Shown: in pieces, positions 1 to 12,540 of the stretch
Layout: the number at the start of each line of letters is the position of its first letter
Position numbering within the stretch: position 1 is the first letter of the stretch
Origin: Pogonophryne albipinna
Lineage: Eukaryota > Chordata > Actinopteri > Perciformes > Artedidraconidae
Direction: 5' to 3'
Length of the DNA stretch: 64,000 bases
NCBI GenBank assembly: GCA_028583405.1
Contig: CM053248.1
Span: forward strand, 26,806,769 to 26,870,768
Translations under genes and position numbers: made by a program
Notes under the pieces: generated by a model
What the model was told of the DNA's origin: nothing
Seen by the model: only the letters and a program-made list of their open reading frames with translations
Database searches by the model: none

Positions 1-516
1 TGATTGTTTTGGGGTCACCAGTTCCCTTTTTACAGAGACAGAATAAAAACAAATCCTGAGGTCAGAATTGAAGTTGGATCCTTTGCCGTGGGTACTACTC
101 TTCTCTGACACGCCCATTAAAGATGCTTGTCTAGTATTAAATAAAAGTTGTGTTCCTAACTGACATAATTGATACTCATCTAGGATAAAGTAAAAACAGG
201 AAGCATCGCCAGATCGGCCACTGAGCTCATCTTCAATTCAAAGCTAACTGAGCTCCTGAAAAGTTTGTTACAGTATCCCCCCCCGCCTACGCATTCAGGT
301 GTGTCCAGTGATATCTGTGGTAGTTATGAGGCTGGTTATCACCTGTCAGGTTACCTTTTATTATTAACACTTTTTAGTGTTCACAAATTGCAAACACACG
401 CACACACCCTTTCAAAGTGGGGGGTGATACAAACAGGGAGGAATCCTAGCTATTCACCCTCAGGCAATAAACGGCATAAACACACACACAAAAGAGACAA
501 AAAAACACTTCAGTAC
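1..516. other. Presumed intron 2 of the mta3-like gene, no exon seen
   Basis: This is the stretch downstream (on the minus strand) of mta3 exon 2. I looked for the next conserved MTA exon on the minus strand and did not find it, so it should lie beyond the left edge. The stretch holds a short C-run near 279-287 and a few CA-rich words, nothing else I recognise. Confidence 0.6.
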
Positions 517-3043
517 CTTGTTGAGTTCTTCTATTCGCCGGATCAGGTAAGGGTTACTGGAGGAGTTCTCAAAGAATACATAATCTGCAAGAGAAAACAT
601 GGAATGATCACGTCACCGAAAGACTATCCTGTGGGACACATTGGGACCTCTTTTTAGCTAAACCTGTCAAATGGAATGACATTCAATAGCTCACCGTCAT
701 AAAGTTTTAATTGACACCGTCAGAGATGATTTAATACATAAGAGGAAGGAAAACCCCATTAGATTTTGGATAATATCTGAATCACAGGGCATATACTCAA
801 ATTTTGCTTCACTTTTGTCAACATTGCGAGTTTAGATTGTTTGTGATGTATTCATCTTGGGTCAGAATAATCGGTTCCAGACTTGAAAAAGGTTACGCGA
901 GTGGCCCTTAAAGTCTGAAACACTTGGAAAGCTGGCGAAAGCTTAGTACACACTTTCATGGCTCACCTGATTGGTTTCACTTGTACTCTGTTGTTAGGCA
1001 AATAGGCTTCCTGGAACACTGAGCAATAAAACAGGACTACTACGGATTTTCTTTGCAACACCTCCATGTTGTTTCCACATTACCACTCAAAGCTCATTAA
1101 CACATCAAAGTCTGAGGATCGTCTCGCCAACTCTGTAAATGGGACCATCCATGGAGTACATGTATACTCCATCTGCCTATATGGAGGTCTTCACTATCCA
1201 ATCTAGTTAGACAATAAGTTTACCATTGATGTTTTAGTTTGCACAGGCATTGTATTGTATAGACAATATCAACCCTTCTCTGACAGTGTCAACAACGCTA
1301 TACATTACAATCCTAAAAGTAGAATTAAATTGTATGGTTGTACCTTATAAAGTGAACAGGATGTATATGCTCAACAACCCGTTTTATTGCACCACTAACC
1401 CATTCCTAGCTCCCTGGGTAAGCTGAGAACCAGGAAACTGGTTGAGCATAAAGTGAGAATACATTAGTGTTTTCCTTGATTTTTTTTAAACATACCATTC
1501 ATCAACTAATGTTTCACTTCTATCAGCAATTGTTACATCTAACGGTTGTAAGAGCCATTAATAGACGGGATAATGGATTGAGCAAGCATCACAAACAATG
1601 TCTATTCCAAGTCAAACGGGTTCAGGCAAAGGTGATTATATTTGACTGCAAGGTCTCCAAATTCCAAACAGTCACCACACTGTTATGATTTTGTAAGATA
1701 AATACATTGAGGACAGAGATATATTTCAGTCAAACTCACTTTACAGAAATCTAGCCTGGTTAACCTCTACCTGAGCAGAACATACAGTAACTTAAGAAAA
1801 GTTCTCAACATGGCAAATGCCGTCTTAAATATTGTTATAACTATGCTCCAGGCACATACACAAGTCAGTTAAGAGGTCAATATTTTACAGTTGTCAAGGT
1901 TTCATATTCAGTCACTGCATATAAATACTACAATTCTCCACGTCTGGATTCACAATGTTTATCCCCAGTTGTATTGTTGAAACAGAAAGAATTCCCGCCC
2001 TGGCATGTATATTCTTCTCTTATGTTGCACAAACTAGGACGAGCTATAGGTATGAACATTTCCAAAAGACTAGATCCAAATCAGATGTGTTATTATTTCA
2101 TTAACACAACTGAATCATCAAACTTCATCCTCAACAGAGCTGAAAGAGGTGACCATAAGGACAACAAGCTGATACATATGGTAACAACATTTATTCAAAC
2201 GGTTGCCAATTACATCAAATGTGCAAAGATGCTTCATGTTTAGGTGACATGGCAAGCTTATGAGCCATTTAAGATTAATTAATATGGATGTGAATAAAGA
2301 TGTAAGTGCATCCGGAAGCAACGACGCCATTAATCGAGACTGTAATTTGATAATGAATTACAATACACTGCTAAGAAGCTAACAAGCCAATGTGATAATG
2401 AACAGTTCTTCTAAAGAATGTAGGTGGACATTGTGGCAAAGCCGGGTGTGTAATGTTACCAGGACTGTGAGATGCATTCCTCTTAAAAGTGTGATACAGG
2501 CGCCACAGCTGCAATAATGCTAATCAGTGAAGCCATTGCTGGTGCTAACGTTAGCTAAATAAGGTCTCGTACTAATGGCTGCATGCCAGAAGAGGCAAAT
2601 ACAAAGGCAGCCTCACACTGTCCGTGGTAACATTTTAACAACCTTTTGAACACATGTCTAGTTCAGTAGTGCTACAGTGTGTCCGTAACCTTGTATTCCT
2701 TGTGCGGCTATCAGAAAACCAAAGAGCAACAAGGGTGCCGACAATTGAAACATGTTTACATTGTAAGCTAGCCATTTAGCAAGCTGGCGGCTAGCTGCTG
2801 TGGCCACGACAGACGCGAGGCCTGACCCATTTTGAATCCAAAATATTTAGAAACGCTCACCTTCCTGCGGAAACTTAACGCACCTCTGTACGTGTAGCAC
2901 AGCCGTATCTCACTATTAGGTGCAAACAAACCAAAAATAGCGCCACACAAATCCCAGGGGATGCAAAACTGGAAGGGTTTCAGTTTGATAAAAAGATCCA
3001 CATTGACATACATACCTCCGACCCGGTACATGTTGGCCGCCAT
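517..3043 (-). CDS. mta3: Metastasis-associated protein (MTA3-like), coding exons 1-2, 3' part off window
   Basis: MTA proteins are subunits of the NuRD chromatin-remodelling and deacetylase complex in the nucleus. Exon 1 is 3016-3043 (minus) and encodes MAANMYRVG plus one base, followed by a GTATGT donor. Exon 2 is 517-584, after a TTGCAG acceptor; it encodes 23 residues beginning [17 protein letters not shown] and ends in EELNK at a GTACTG donor. This is the start of the BAH domain shared by MTA1, MTA2 and MTA3. Phase matches across the 2.4-kb intron. The short sequence cannot separate the paralogues; mta3 is chosen because it lies next to kcng3 and cox7a2l, as in human 2p21. A longer reading of exon 1 that ignores the donor (to 2768) is rejected. 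The ATG lies in a GGCCGCCATTTC context on the plus strand, a YY1-like site often seen at TATA-less starts. Confidence 0.86.
585..3015. other. mta3 intron 1
   Basis: This is a 2.4-kb intron between the two recognised mta3 exons. I see no further exon, no clear transposon ends and no RNA gene. Short open frames here have no recognisable family features. Confidence 0.6.
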
Positions 3044-4287
3044 TTCTGCCCTCCCGGAGTGTTAACGTAAACCATAAACTAAGAGAAATACAATAAATTA
3101 ATAAAAACAATAAAACTCAGTATTTTAAAAGGTAAATGGTGCGGTGAATTATGATCGTCGAGACTCCGGATGTGTACCCAAGCGGGAGATTTTTTTTTGC
3201 CAAATCAACCCCCCCCCCTTCCTCTAGGATTCACAGTACCCTTTACAATACAGTGAACTCACGGCAGCGAAAAGAATTCGGATCAACCCGAAAAACCGCT
3301 GGTGACGTTGAGAGGGGGGCCGCGCACTCACATGCGCGCGCACTAACACACACACACGCACACACACACAGTTAACTTTATAAATCCTGATGATTACCTT
3401 TAAAATGTGTGCGTAATTTATTCTTGTTCCAACTTTTTTTGGCATTTGCGTTTTTAATATCATTAGCCTGTGGATTTAGGCTACTTAAGGGGATAGGCCT
3501 ACTAGGAGTTAGATGTTCGTAATAAATTATTATACATGTGTTTGTTCTTCTGCCATGGGCACAACAACATCAGTCTTTGGCAATGCAATTCAGAATCAGA
3601 ATAAGGTTTATTGCCAAGTTGATTTTCACCTACGACGAGGTTGTTTTAGTGTTTGGTGTATACATAAATCATAAATGGAAAACAGGATAATACAATGTCA
3701 AGAACATAGCCTACTGTAAATTGTGGAGAAATAGAAATAGAATAGAAACATTACAACAGAATAGAATATCGATTATGAGGAAAGATCAAAATAAAAAAAA
3801 TCTTTAAAACAAATCTTATTAGAATTGTGCAAAAATAATTTGATAGTTGATAGGCTACAATGTATGTTTATTGAGGATTCTGAATATATCAGGTTGTGGG
3901 AAATTAGCGATCATCCGTAAAAGTAGTGTAGCCTACTTTTTAAAGTCCATGTCAAAACATTGTTTATTATGTTTGTAAAATGAGTCCCTCGAGTTTCCCT
4001 GTATGTTTTTCTTTCAATGCGTTCGTCCGTGCGCGCGCATGTTACATCATTTATGGGATTGGCTCGCCCTTACTGGGGTGGAGAGTCTGTTGTACAGGCT
4101 ACAGAGAGAGGAGAGGAGTAAAAGACAGAGGGGAGAGTTTCCTTCAGACACGGAGCTGCACTCAGAGCCAACCACGCCCCGTGGGGACAGCCAAGGGAGA
4201 CTGTAGCCCCCACATGTCCAAACTCCTGTGATGGAAGGGACGCTGGACTGTGAAGATGAGTTTTAGTGTGGGTTACAGGTTTACAAG
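3044..4287. promoter_or_regulatory. Divergent intergenic region between mta3 and kcng3
   Basis: The two start codons lie 1,244 bp apart on opposite strands, so this interval must hold both promoters and both 5' UTRs. It contains a CG-rich, CA-rich stretch (3318-3371), an old dispersed repeat near 3590-3835 and a GCGCGCGC word near 4031-4038. I do not see a convincing TATA box for either gene. Confidence 0.5.
3590..3835. repeat. Old dispersed repeat, LINE/SINE-tail-like
   Basis: The words AATCAGAATAAGGTTTATTG and TTTTCACCTACGACGAGG resemble the 3' ends of a common fish retroposon family that carries 'cagaatcagaat...tttattg'. The following AT-rich part has near-repeated 'gaaatagaatagaa' motifs. 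The family assignment is from memory of the motif only, and the boundaries are approximate. Confidence 0.35.
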
Positions 4288-7210
4288 ATGAAGTTCGGAA
4301 AGAGCATCTGCGTACTCAATGTAGGGGGAACCCGTTACGCCTTCACCCGTGAGGTGATAAAGGATTTCCCTCTCCGGCGCGTCAGCCGTCTGCATGCATG
4401 CGCAACCGAGAAAGAGGTTCTTGAACTGTGCGATGACTACGACCGGGACCAGAACGAGTTTTTCTTTGATCGCCACTCACAGGTCTTTATGTTCATCATG
4501 TTGTACTTGCGCTCCGGTAAACTCCGCTTTGTCCCCGGAGTGTGTGAGCTTTCCTTCTACACAGAGATGCTCTATTGGGGACTGGAAAGCGTGCATTTGG
4601 ACTCCTGCTGTCAGAAACGCCTGGACGACAGGATGTCCGAGATTGGAATTGACACTATTTCCGAAATGGACGTCGGAGTTTCTGGGGATGACTCCCAAAG
4701 CTCGGGCGAACAGGTGCACGAGACTGCGCTCACCGGTCGCGCCAAATGGCTCGAGAAAATGCGCAAGACATTCGAGGAGCCAAACTCTTCAATTTTGGCA
4801 CAGCTTTTGGCTTCAGTGTCAGTAATCTTTGTGCTGGTTTCTATGATAATGCTGTGTGCCAGCACCCTGCCGGACTGGGATACTGCCAAGAGAAACATTG
4901 TGGAGGAACAGAGGTAGGCGATAGTCAGGGGTCAGTTAGGTTTGGAGGAATAAAACTGGGAACTTCCTGAAGATGCTGCTAAATCTTAGGACGCAGTATT
5001 GTGCTTTACATCTGGTGCGTAAAAGTCAGTTGTGACCTTATGACCCTAACAAGTTTTAATATATGACAGATTAATTTATTTCATAATCAACAATCTTTAC
5101 ACATAATAAACACACTTATGGACACACGCATGCGTTTATTGCGCATGTTCCATGTATTACCCATAACGTTTGGCATGGATGCATTTTTCACGTGCCAACA
5201 TGTTGAGCCCTGATAGTTTTTCCTATATTGAATGGTGGAAAATCAACAGTAACTTCGAATTTATATACAGTATATATTTAAAACATGACTGTACACCAAG
5301 GTTCAAGGTTTTTATTTTTGTCATACGAACATAGACAGTGTAGTTATGACGATGAAACTAGATAAACAGAAATATAGTGCAAGTAAATAGTAAATACAAA
5401 AATAGTTTGAAATAGTGAAATAGTGCAATAACAGTCCATATGCAAGTTATTGGAATATGCAATGTGTTGGTATAGCGACTTAAGCCTTTTGCTTAAACTG
5501 AAAACACCTCTTTGATCAATACAGTAAGTTTCAGGCATCACGTTAAACGTTAGGACGCTCACGTGTCAGAGAAGCTCCAAGGAAGCCAATCAATAAACAA
5601 TCCATATTATGTACTAAACGTGTAGTGTTCATTATTACACCCTGGGTTTTTCCGGAGCCTCATGCCTCATTACCTAAAATATCTTTATTGGCTTGGTTAG
5701 TTTACAGTGCACAGTAGCCTACACAAGAAGGACAAACATATCAGACTCATGATAGATACATAATATAAACCAGTGGGTAATCATTTGAAAATAGAAAGTG
5801 TACTGAGGGATTTTATATTCGTGTAAGCAAACAAAAGGGAATGAAGCCATTTACAGGATTCATCTTCTATCAGTCAGCTTCTTGAGTATTATTTTGGCCT
5901 CAGTTTTTTGGATGCGAGGTGGAAAATGTACCTCTCTTTTCACATTATTTTTGCACAGCATGTTCTCTCTATGGAAGCCCGAGGCAACCTCTCTCTATAT
6001 AAGGCTGGGTTTTGTTCACTCACGCTGGACATAGTTTTGGATCACTCACAGTGGTTAGGTAATCACTACAAATGTAGTTTACACTCTGGGTCAAGATTTT
6101 TCTAATTTAGTTTCATGCCATTAGATTATGTAATTCTCTGAGTAACTCTATAATTTAGTTTTGTGTACTTATCCTGAGGCTCTGGCTGTTCTTTTGTCCA
6201 ATACAAGCTCCGCCTCACTCTGGTTCAGTTAGATTGTCTTTGCTGTGCTAATCAATGGGGTTATCGTGTGCTTGCTTGTTTTTTTTATTTCTATGTGAGG
6301 GTTTTTAATCCCCCCTCTGTGCAGTTTCCAGGCAGTGTCCTTATTATATATCCACCCTGCTGTCCTTGTTTAATTATGTCAACCCGTCACATGTCCTCCT
6401 TATTTCCCATCATTCATTTCCCTCCTGCTCTGCATCCTTCTTCCTCCTCATTTACAGATTGTCAAACATGTCTCATATTATCCATATCTCACTGTAGCTC
6501 CTCTGCCATTTCCTGTTTACAGTCACTTCAGCTCATTTTTATCCTCTCCTGTTTTTCTCTGTAGGACGGTGGAGGCAGTGTGTATTGGCTGGTTTACAGC
6601 AGAGTGCACGATACGCTTTCTGTTGGCCAGAAGCAAGTGTGAATTCCTCCGCCAGCCGCTGAACATCATCGATGTGATTGCAATCACCCCCTACTATGTC
6701 ACCATGGCTCTGGCCCAGGCCGGGGTGCCTGATGCTGGGCTCGGGGTGGCCGGGGTGGTACTGCGGGTGCTGAGGATGATGAGAGTGTTCTGGCTCATGA
6801 AGCTGGCCAGACACTTCCTGGGCCTGCAGACTCTGGGGCTAACGCTCACACGCTGCTACCGGGAGATGGTTATGCTGATGGTGTTTGTCTTTGTCGCCAT
6901 GGCAATATACAGTGCTCTGGCCCAGCTGCTGGAGCACGGATTGGATTTAGGAACACAGAACCCGGATTTTGCCAGCATCCCAGCATCCGCCTGGTGGGTC
7001 ATCATTTCCATGACGACTGTCGGGTATGGGGATGTGTACCCTGTGACAGTTGGAGGACGGGTGCTTGGGGGAATGTGTGTCGTGAGCGGCATTGTTCTCT
7101 TGGCACTGCCAATCACATTCATCTACCACAGTTTTGTACAGTGCTACCAAGAACTCAAACTGCGCTCTGCCAGATACGCACGCAACTTGTCAGTGGAGTT
7201 ACTGCAATGA
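4288..7210 (+). CDS. kcng3: Voltage-gated K+ channel modifier subunit Kv6.3/Kv10.1 (KCNG3)
   Basis: KCNG3 is an electrically silent Kv subunit that assembles with Kv2 subunits and changes their gating. Coding exons are 4288-4913 and 6565-7210, with a GTAGGC donor and CTGTAG acceptor. The product is 423 residues (human KCNG3 is about 436). Residues 7-110 form the T1/BTB domain, with NVGG at 11-14 and a DFPLRRVSRLH segment. S1 is near 168-192. S4 has the regular basic spacing R276, R279, R282 and K288 in VLRVLRMMRVFW. The pore signature TVGYGD is at 360-365. S6 reads LLALPITF, lacking the second proline of the PXP hinge, as expected for silent subunits. The S1-S2 linker is about 14 residues shorter than I recall for the human protein, which explains the length. 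The start is supported by alignment of the first T1 strand. Confidence 0.96.
4914..6564. other. kcng3 intron
   Basis: This is a single 1.65-kb intron splitting the S1-S2 linker. It holds an old dispersed repeat near 5299-5440. The last 150 bp are pyrimidine-rich, leading to the CTGTAG acceptor. No other coding signal was seen. Confidence 0.7.
5299..5440. repeat. Old dispersed repeat with LINE/SINE-tail-like start
   Basis: The segment starts AAGGTTCAAGGTTTTTATTT and continues with 'gtcatacgaacatagacagtgtag' style words and repeated 'aaatagtg' motifs, like the copy near 3590. It resembles a widespread fish retroposon tail. No target duplication was found. Confidence 0.3.
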
Positions 7211-10200
7211 GCATGCATTTATACCAAACCTACATCAGAAGAAAACTCAACAAACCCTAAGTGATGTTCCTTTTGTGTAACTAGATCAACTTGGAGTCCT
7301 CTGATAAAACCATTTCCATGATTGAAAACAAGTTCTGTATCCACTGATGTGAATCTGCTTCAACATTTAGGTTTAGAGTTCTTCTTCACTTCACACACAA
7401 AGAAGTTCCATGAAGATCGTACCAGTAGGTTTTTACGTCATCCTACTGACAAACCAACAAACCAAAAATCATAACCTCCTTGCTGAAGATGATAATAATG
7501 ATCAACTTCGTGCCCTGTCCTGTTTCCTGCCTGAGCTGCACCTGATTTTATTTGGCCTGTCTAGTTCCTGCCTGTTGTATTGATGATCTGAAATCATCGT
7601 CTTCAACCAGCATGCTCTGCGCCTGTCTCCTTAACAACAGAACTTGGTCAGGGGAATAGGAACTCAAATGATTATTCATTAAATACACACAGTCAATCCA
7701 GTTTTGACAGCGGCTTCTGTTTACACTGATTCCCATGGTTACAGCATTGGCAGAGACGGCAGCTTTTTTCTAAATGTTGCATCCAGTGCTGTGTGTGTTT
7801 GCGCGTTTGTCTGGGCATCAGCTTTTCACTTTGTCAAAGCTTTGCCCCCAGATGGTACAAGTTACACAAGGCTGATGTGTGACCTAGATGCATTGTGAAA
7901 TATAGACAAGGAGTGAACAGAGAAGTGAAGAAGGGATGAAAAAGGGGTGCACAGAGGGATAGTAGGAGGGGTCTAAGGCATGGGATAATGAAATATGGAG
8001 ACAGGTCAGCAAGAACAAGGTGCTAGACTAATAAAAGGACGGCAGATTTGACAGCGCAGATGGAGTGTGAACTGGAGGATAAAAGATTCTGGGACAAAAA
8101 TGACAGAATGTGTAGCAACCCTGAGCACAAAGACTGAAAAGAAAGAGAGTGTTTTGCTTCTCCATTTGTGACTGAATGTAAGGCATTTTGTGTCTCCAAG
8201 GCAAACTCTATCCTGCAACATGTCAATCATAATGGTGGTTGGTTTTTGTGTGTACACAACTATAAGCACATATCCACGCACACAATTCCTGGCTGGTGCC
8301 CAGCATTTTATTACATTTCGATTAATGGGAAAACGATATCAAATTCATGATTATTTTGTGGTAACATTTTATTTAAATAAATTAGAGGTTATTGTTCTGA
8401 CTTTCATGATGTTTGCATTGTCGATGATATGATTTGTTGAAGCGACACATGATCCAAGTAAACAAGTCAACACCTCTCCCACACAACAGCCTTTTTCTGC
8501 ATCTCCTCTCCTCTTGCCATCAACGTCCTCTTTGTACACAAATGCACATACATGCACACTCATGCACAAGTGCACATCAAGCTCAAGCTCTTATGTTGTA
8601 AATTATATAATTAATGTGTCTGTTATTTATCTGTCAGTCCTTACATTTCAAGTCTGCATTTGTTGTTTCCTTGTTAACATTGTTGTATGAGTTTAGTATG
8701 TATTTTGGACAGTACACATCTCATCATCTTTGTTGTTGTTGTTTTATCAATGTGCTTTTAGTCACAAAAAAGATAATCAATGGTTTACCACATTCTCCAC
8801 GAAACTTTCCAGCCCATGTGACATAGCTTTCTGCACAGTGAATATTTGCCAGGCTTGATTGAAGCCATCAATCAACTTTTTCATCAGTAGACTATAAACT
8901 TGAAATGATGTGATTAATATATGAGCTTTTATAATAAATACAAAAATCTGGGCTAATGTCTTTGAATATGTGATTGCTTATTACAAATCAAACTGAACCA
9001 TACAAAATGTTACATTTAAGTTGAATCAGACTTAATAATATTCTTTCAGTTATTCCTAATCTTAAATAAGCTTCTTATTGAATAATCAATGCTACACACA
9101 TCCAGAGAAGTGATAAATGGATAAGGCTTTTTTTTGGCAGGTGGCACTTGATAATGCAGGTCTTGATGTGATGACACCTCTAGGCCACCTGCTGTCAGAG
9201 CAACATTCAATGTGAGGAACACCTGATCCCATTGGCAAGGACATTCAGTGCAGTCATCAGATTCACACAGGGGAGGATTAATTAAACTGAATCACAAACT
9301 GAATCACAAACTGCTGCTGATCTGTCTGTTATCAGAGTCCAGACCTTAAAAGCATGTTGAACATCTGTCAATGAGCTCTAATGAGTATCCTCCACTGATT
9401 CGGTAACTAAAATAGACATGAGCGACATATTTAAGAAAGATCTAACATAAAGTGTCTGAAGGTGTTAAGGCTTAAATTGGTGATGGAGTCAACTTTCTAA
9501 CAAATTGCTCCACGAGCGGTGTTTAATTGGGGCAAATTATGTTTCTTAAATCATTTATTTAGATTTGTCCATTGGCTTGTCACTCCAACTGAATGCATTG
9601 TTGTCTTAACCTCAATTCAAAACCAAAGGGACTTACTTAAAATGCTAACTTCAGCATAAAAAATTAAATTAATCTTTATCTTTGAGCATTTTGTCTATTT
9701 TTTGGAAAAATGAATTACACACAGTTTGGGGGCCATTATGAGAGACAGAGTGAGGAATGGAAAGACAGAAATGTGTTAACTAGCACTGGATTATTAACAT
9801 GATAATTACAATTGTGTATTATTAACATGATATCAATATTTAAAAAATGGAGGAAAAGTCAGGGGATACCATAGTCAGTATTTATCCTCTGGAGACAATA
9901 AATATGTGTACCAAATGTCAAGGTTATCCGTCCAACAGTTTTTTGTTTTATTTCAGCCTGTACCAAAGTGGTGGACTAAGGGTCCATCATTCATTGAGGC
10001 TCAGAGAACGCAAGGTTCTGGACTTGTACTTGAAAGAGCTTTTACTTAAATAGCACTTTATGTAACACAGTACAAAACATTCAGTGAATAGTGAACTGAG
10101 CCTGGGGGAGAGAGACAGAGCAAGAATCAAATGTCGACAAAGATGCTCACACAAACATTCTGCTGTCAAGAGAATGAGGGATAGCATCAGCTTTTACAGT

Positions 10201-12437
10201 CAATAGTATATTATATATTTTAAAAAAGCAAGTCATGGTTGGACATTTCAATATTTTTAATGTATGCAGGACATGTAGGACTTACCTTTCAGAAAAGTCA
10301 GATTGACTAAAAAGTAAGAAAGAAAGAATATGTTTTAGTGCTACTTTATAGGCGATATATATTTGTTCTTTTAGTCAAGGTTTTTCATTAAGAAGTAATG
10401 CATTCACCAAGGGTGCATTAACCAGACTTCTGAGATGGTATTAAAGTCCTTTCTTGTTTTATCTTGGCTGCTTTAATCTTTGGACTAATGTAGCTTATTG
10501 ACACTATATTCAGCCTGGGTGGGAGACCTATTCACAGCTGAAGAAATGCTGCTTTTTCCTCAGCACATTTTTAAAGGAAAGAATCGTTAGGTCTAATTTT
10601 AATTTGCACTTAACAATGTCTGATTATATTTTTCTCCTAAAGTGACACAGGAGTTGAACATCAACTAAGATAAGGGAGTACTCTTTTTAATAACAGTAAT
10701 CATTATCCTTCATTATCTTTTAGATCTTTATTGGGATTAGTTCAATAATAATGCCAATACCACCTTGTTATTTGCTATAACATGTTTAATAAATCCCAGC
10801 TTCTACATGGTTACTGCAAAAGGTACAGTTGTGGTGAACAAAGTACACACATATTTTTAATGTATCAAAAGTTAAAGAAGAATGCTCATTTGCAGAATGG
10901 CTCATTTGAAAATCATATAACATTATATTGCATTACTTTATTATAAATAATATGGATTATTTACTTACATCAATGTAATGTTGCTGCTGACAAACAAGGG
11001 CGAATTACGCCAACTCTATATATAGACTTGGTAGCTTAGCCTATAATAATAGACCAAAAACACAATTTATTAGTTGATTTACGATCTAAATCTGCAAAAA
11101 ACCTAGCAAGCTAACTTAAGCTATCAAATTAATTGAAGTAAAAATGTACCGCAATATATGGCAAATGATACATCGTCAAAATAAAGCTCAAATAAAATCC
11201 TGGACACACCATTTGACCAGAATTATTAACCCTTATGAAGGACAAAAATGTTCGTAATTGATTTGCAGTAGGCTACAGAGCTAGTTATTTATATACACAA
11301 GAGCTGTGTCTTAGTATATTTACATTCATGGTTTAAAAATAGTTAAATAAGTAGACCCATGGAACAGAAATGCAGTTGTATAGTGGAGTGGAAGTTTAAG
11401 TAGCATAACATGGAAATACACTCAAGTTAATAACCAGTTGTCAAAATGTTGCTTAAGCACTTTGACTTACTTAAATGTTTAACATACTTATATTGTTTAC
11501 TTTATAAAACATTTCCATACACACCTCATCCAGCACAAACATGGCTTTCAGAGTCTTCGAAGAAAATGATGACAAGACATTAAAGTAATACAATTAATTC
11601 AGATTAACCGTGGAATTCCATTTCTATTTTTCATTAGTTTAAGGGCTTTACATTTTTTTAATGAAACTCATTGTAAAATAATAAAAAATGTGGCGTTTCC
11701 TTTTATATATTTGGATATATGAATTTAACATTTACATAGAAAAACAATTTTATTGACCAAAAAGTTATCTATAGTCTTGTCTAAAGTAAGTCCATAAATG
11801 ATGTAGTTTTGAGAAAAATGTGGTGAATCCCACATTTTTGGGAAAAGCCAATCATGTACATTCAGCCATAAAGCCTCAGGATACAAACAATCAAAACAAA
11901 AGATGAACAGTTGTTTCAGGACAATCGCTAAATACTAAATTGTTAGTTTCTATACCAAATCGCTGTCGTACCAATTCATTGGATGGCCAGAATAGAGGCA
12001 TTTTCCTGTACTTCAAATCATGGGAGGCAGATTTGCTTTACGTGCAGTGCATTTTTTGAGGGGGAATTTCATATACATAAAAAGAGATGGGCTGACTCCA
12101 AACAAAAATGTGAACATTTTTACCAAGAACTAAAACAATGTAGCACCACTATTAAAACTATTATAAATAAAAAGGAAATCAAAACTAATTGTGTATTTAG
12201 CAAATATTCAATCTGAAATATGAATCTGTATTTTTTTGTATTTATTTACTTATATCATTTTGTACTACTTTATGTATGTCTACCCCTGATGTAAACGTTG
12301 CTGTATACAAAATATATATTGTTCATATGTTGTTGAATGCAAAAATATAATTCATTGGACAGATAAACACCATTTAAAAATGTAAAAGGAATTTCTGTAG
12401 CTTTTGGAGTCCATTTGAATTTTAATCAGGCAGTGTC
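7211..12437. other. Intergenic, kcng3 3' UTR and AT-rich DNA
   Basis: The first part must contain the kcng3 3' UTR; several AATAAA-like words occur but none is decisive. The rest is AT-rich DNA with only short meaningless open frames. A 9-bp inverted repeat, GCAGGTGGC at 9137-9145 and its complement at 9184-9192, is the only local structure I noted. No RNA gene or intact mobile element was seen. Confidence 0.5.
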
Positions 12438-12540
12438 GGACCAGCTGACTTCAGACGTCATCTTGCCTCGACGGTCGCAACCGGAAGACCCTTTACCGGT
12501 TGATTTTTGTTGAGGATAACATCTGTCCTTCAGAAAGAAA
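12438..12540 (+). promoter_or_regulatory. cox7a2l proximal promoter/5' UTR
   Basis: Immediately upstream of the cox7a2l start the base composition becomes GC-rich. A CRE half-site GACGTCA lies at 12454-12460 and an ETS/GABP-type CCGGAAG at 12481-12487. ETS (NRF-2/GABP) sites are typical of nuclear genes for cytochrome oxidase subunits. No TATA box is visible. Confidence 0.55.

Noticed and set aside
2768..3043. 91-residue reading of mta3 exon 1 without splicing
   Set aside because: The conserved MTA sequence continues in the exon at 517-584, and a GTATGT donor follows residue 9.
9137..9192. Hairpin-like inverted repeat (possible small RNA)
   Set aside because: Only a 9-bp stem with a 38-base loop; not enough to support an RNA gene.
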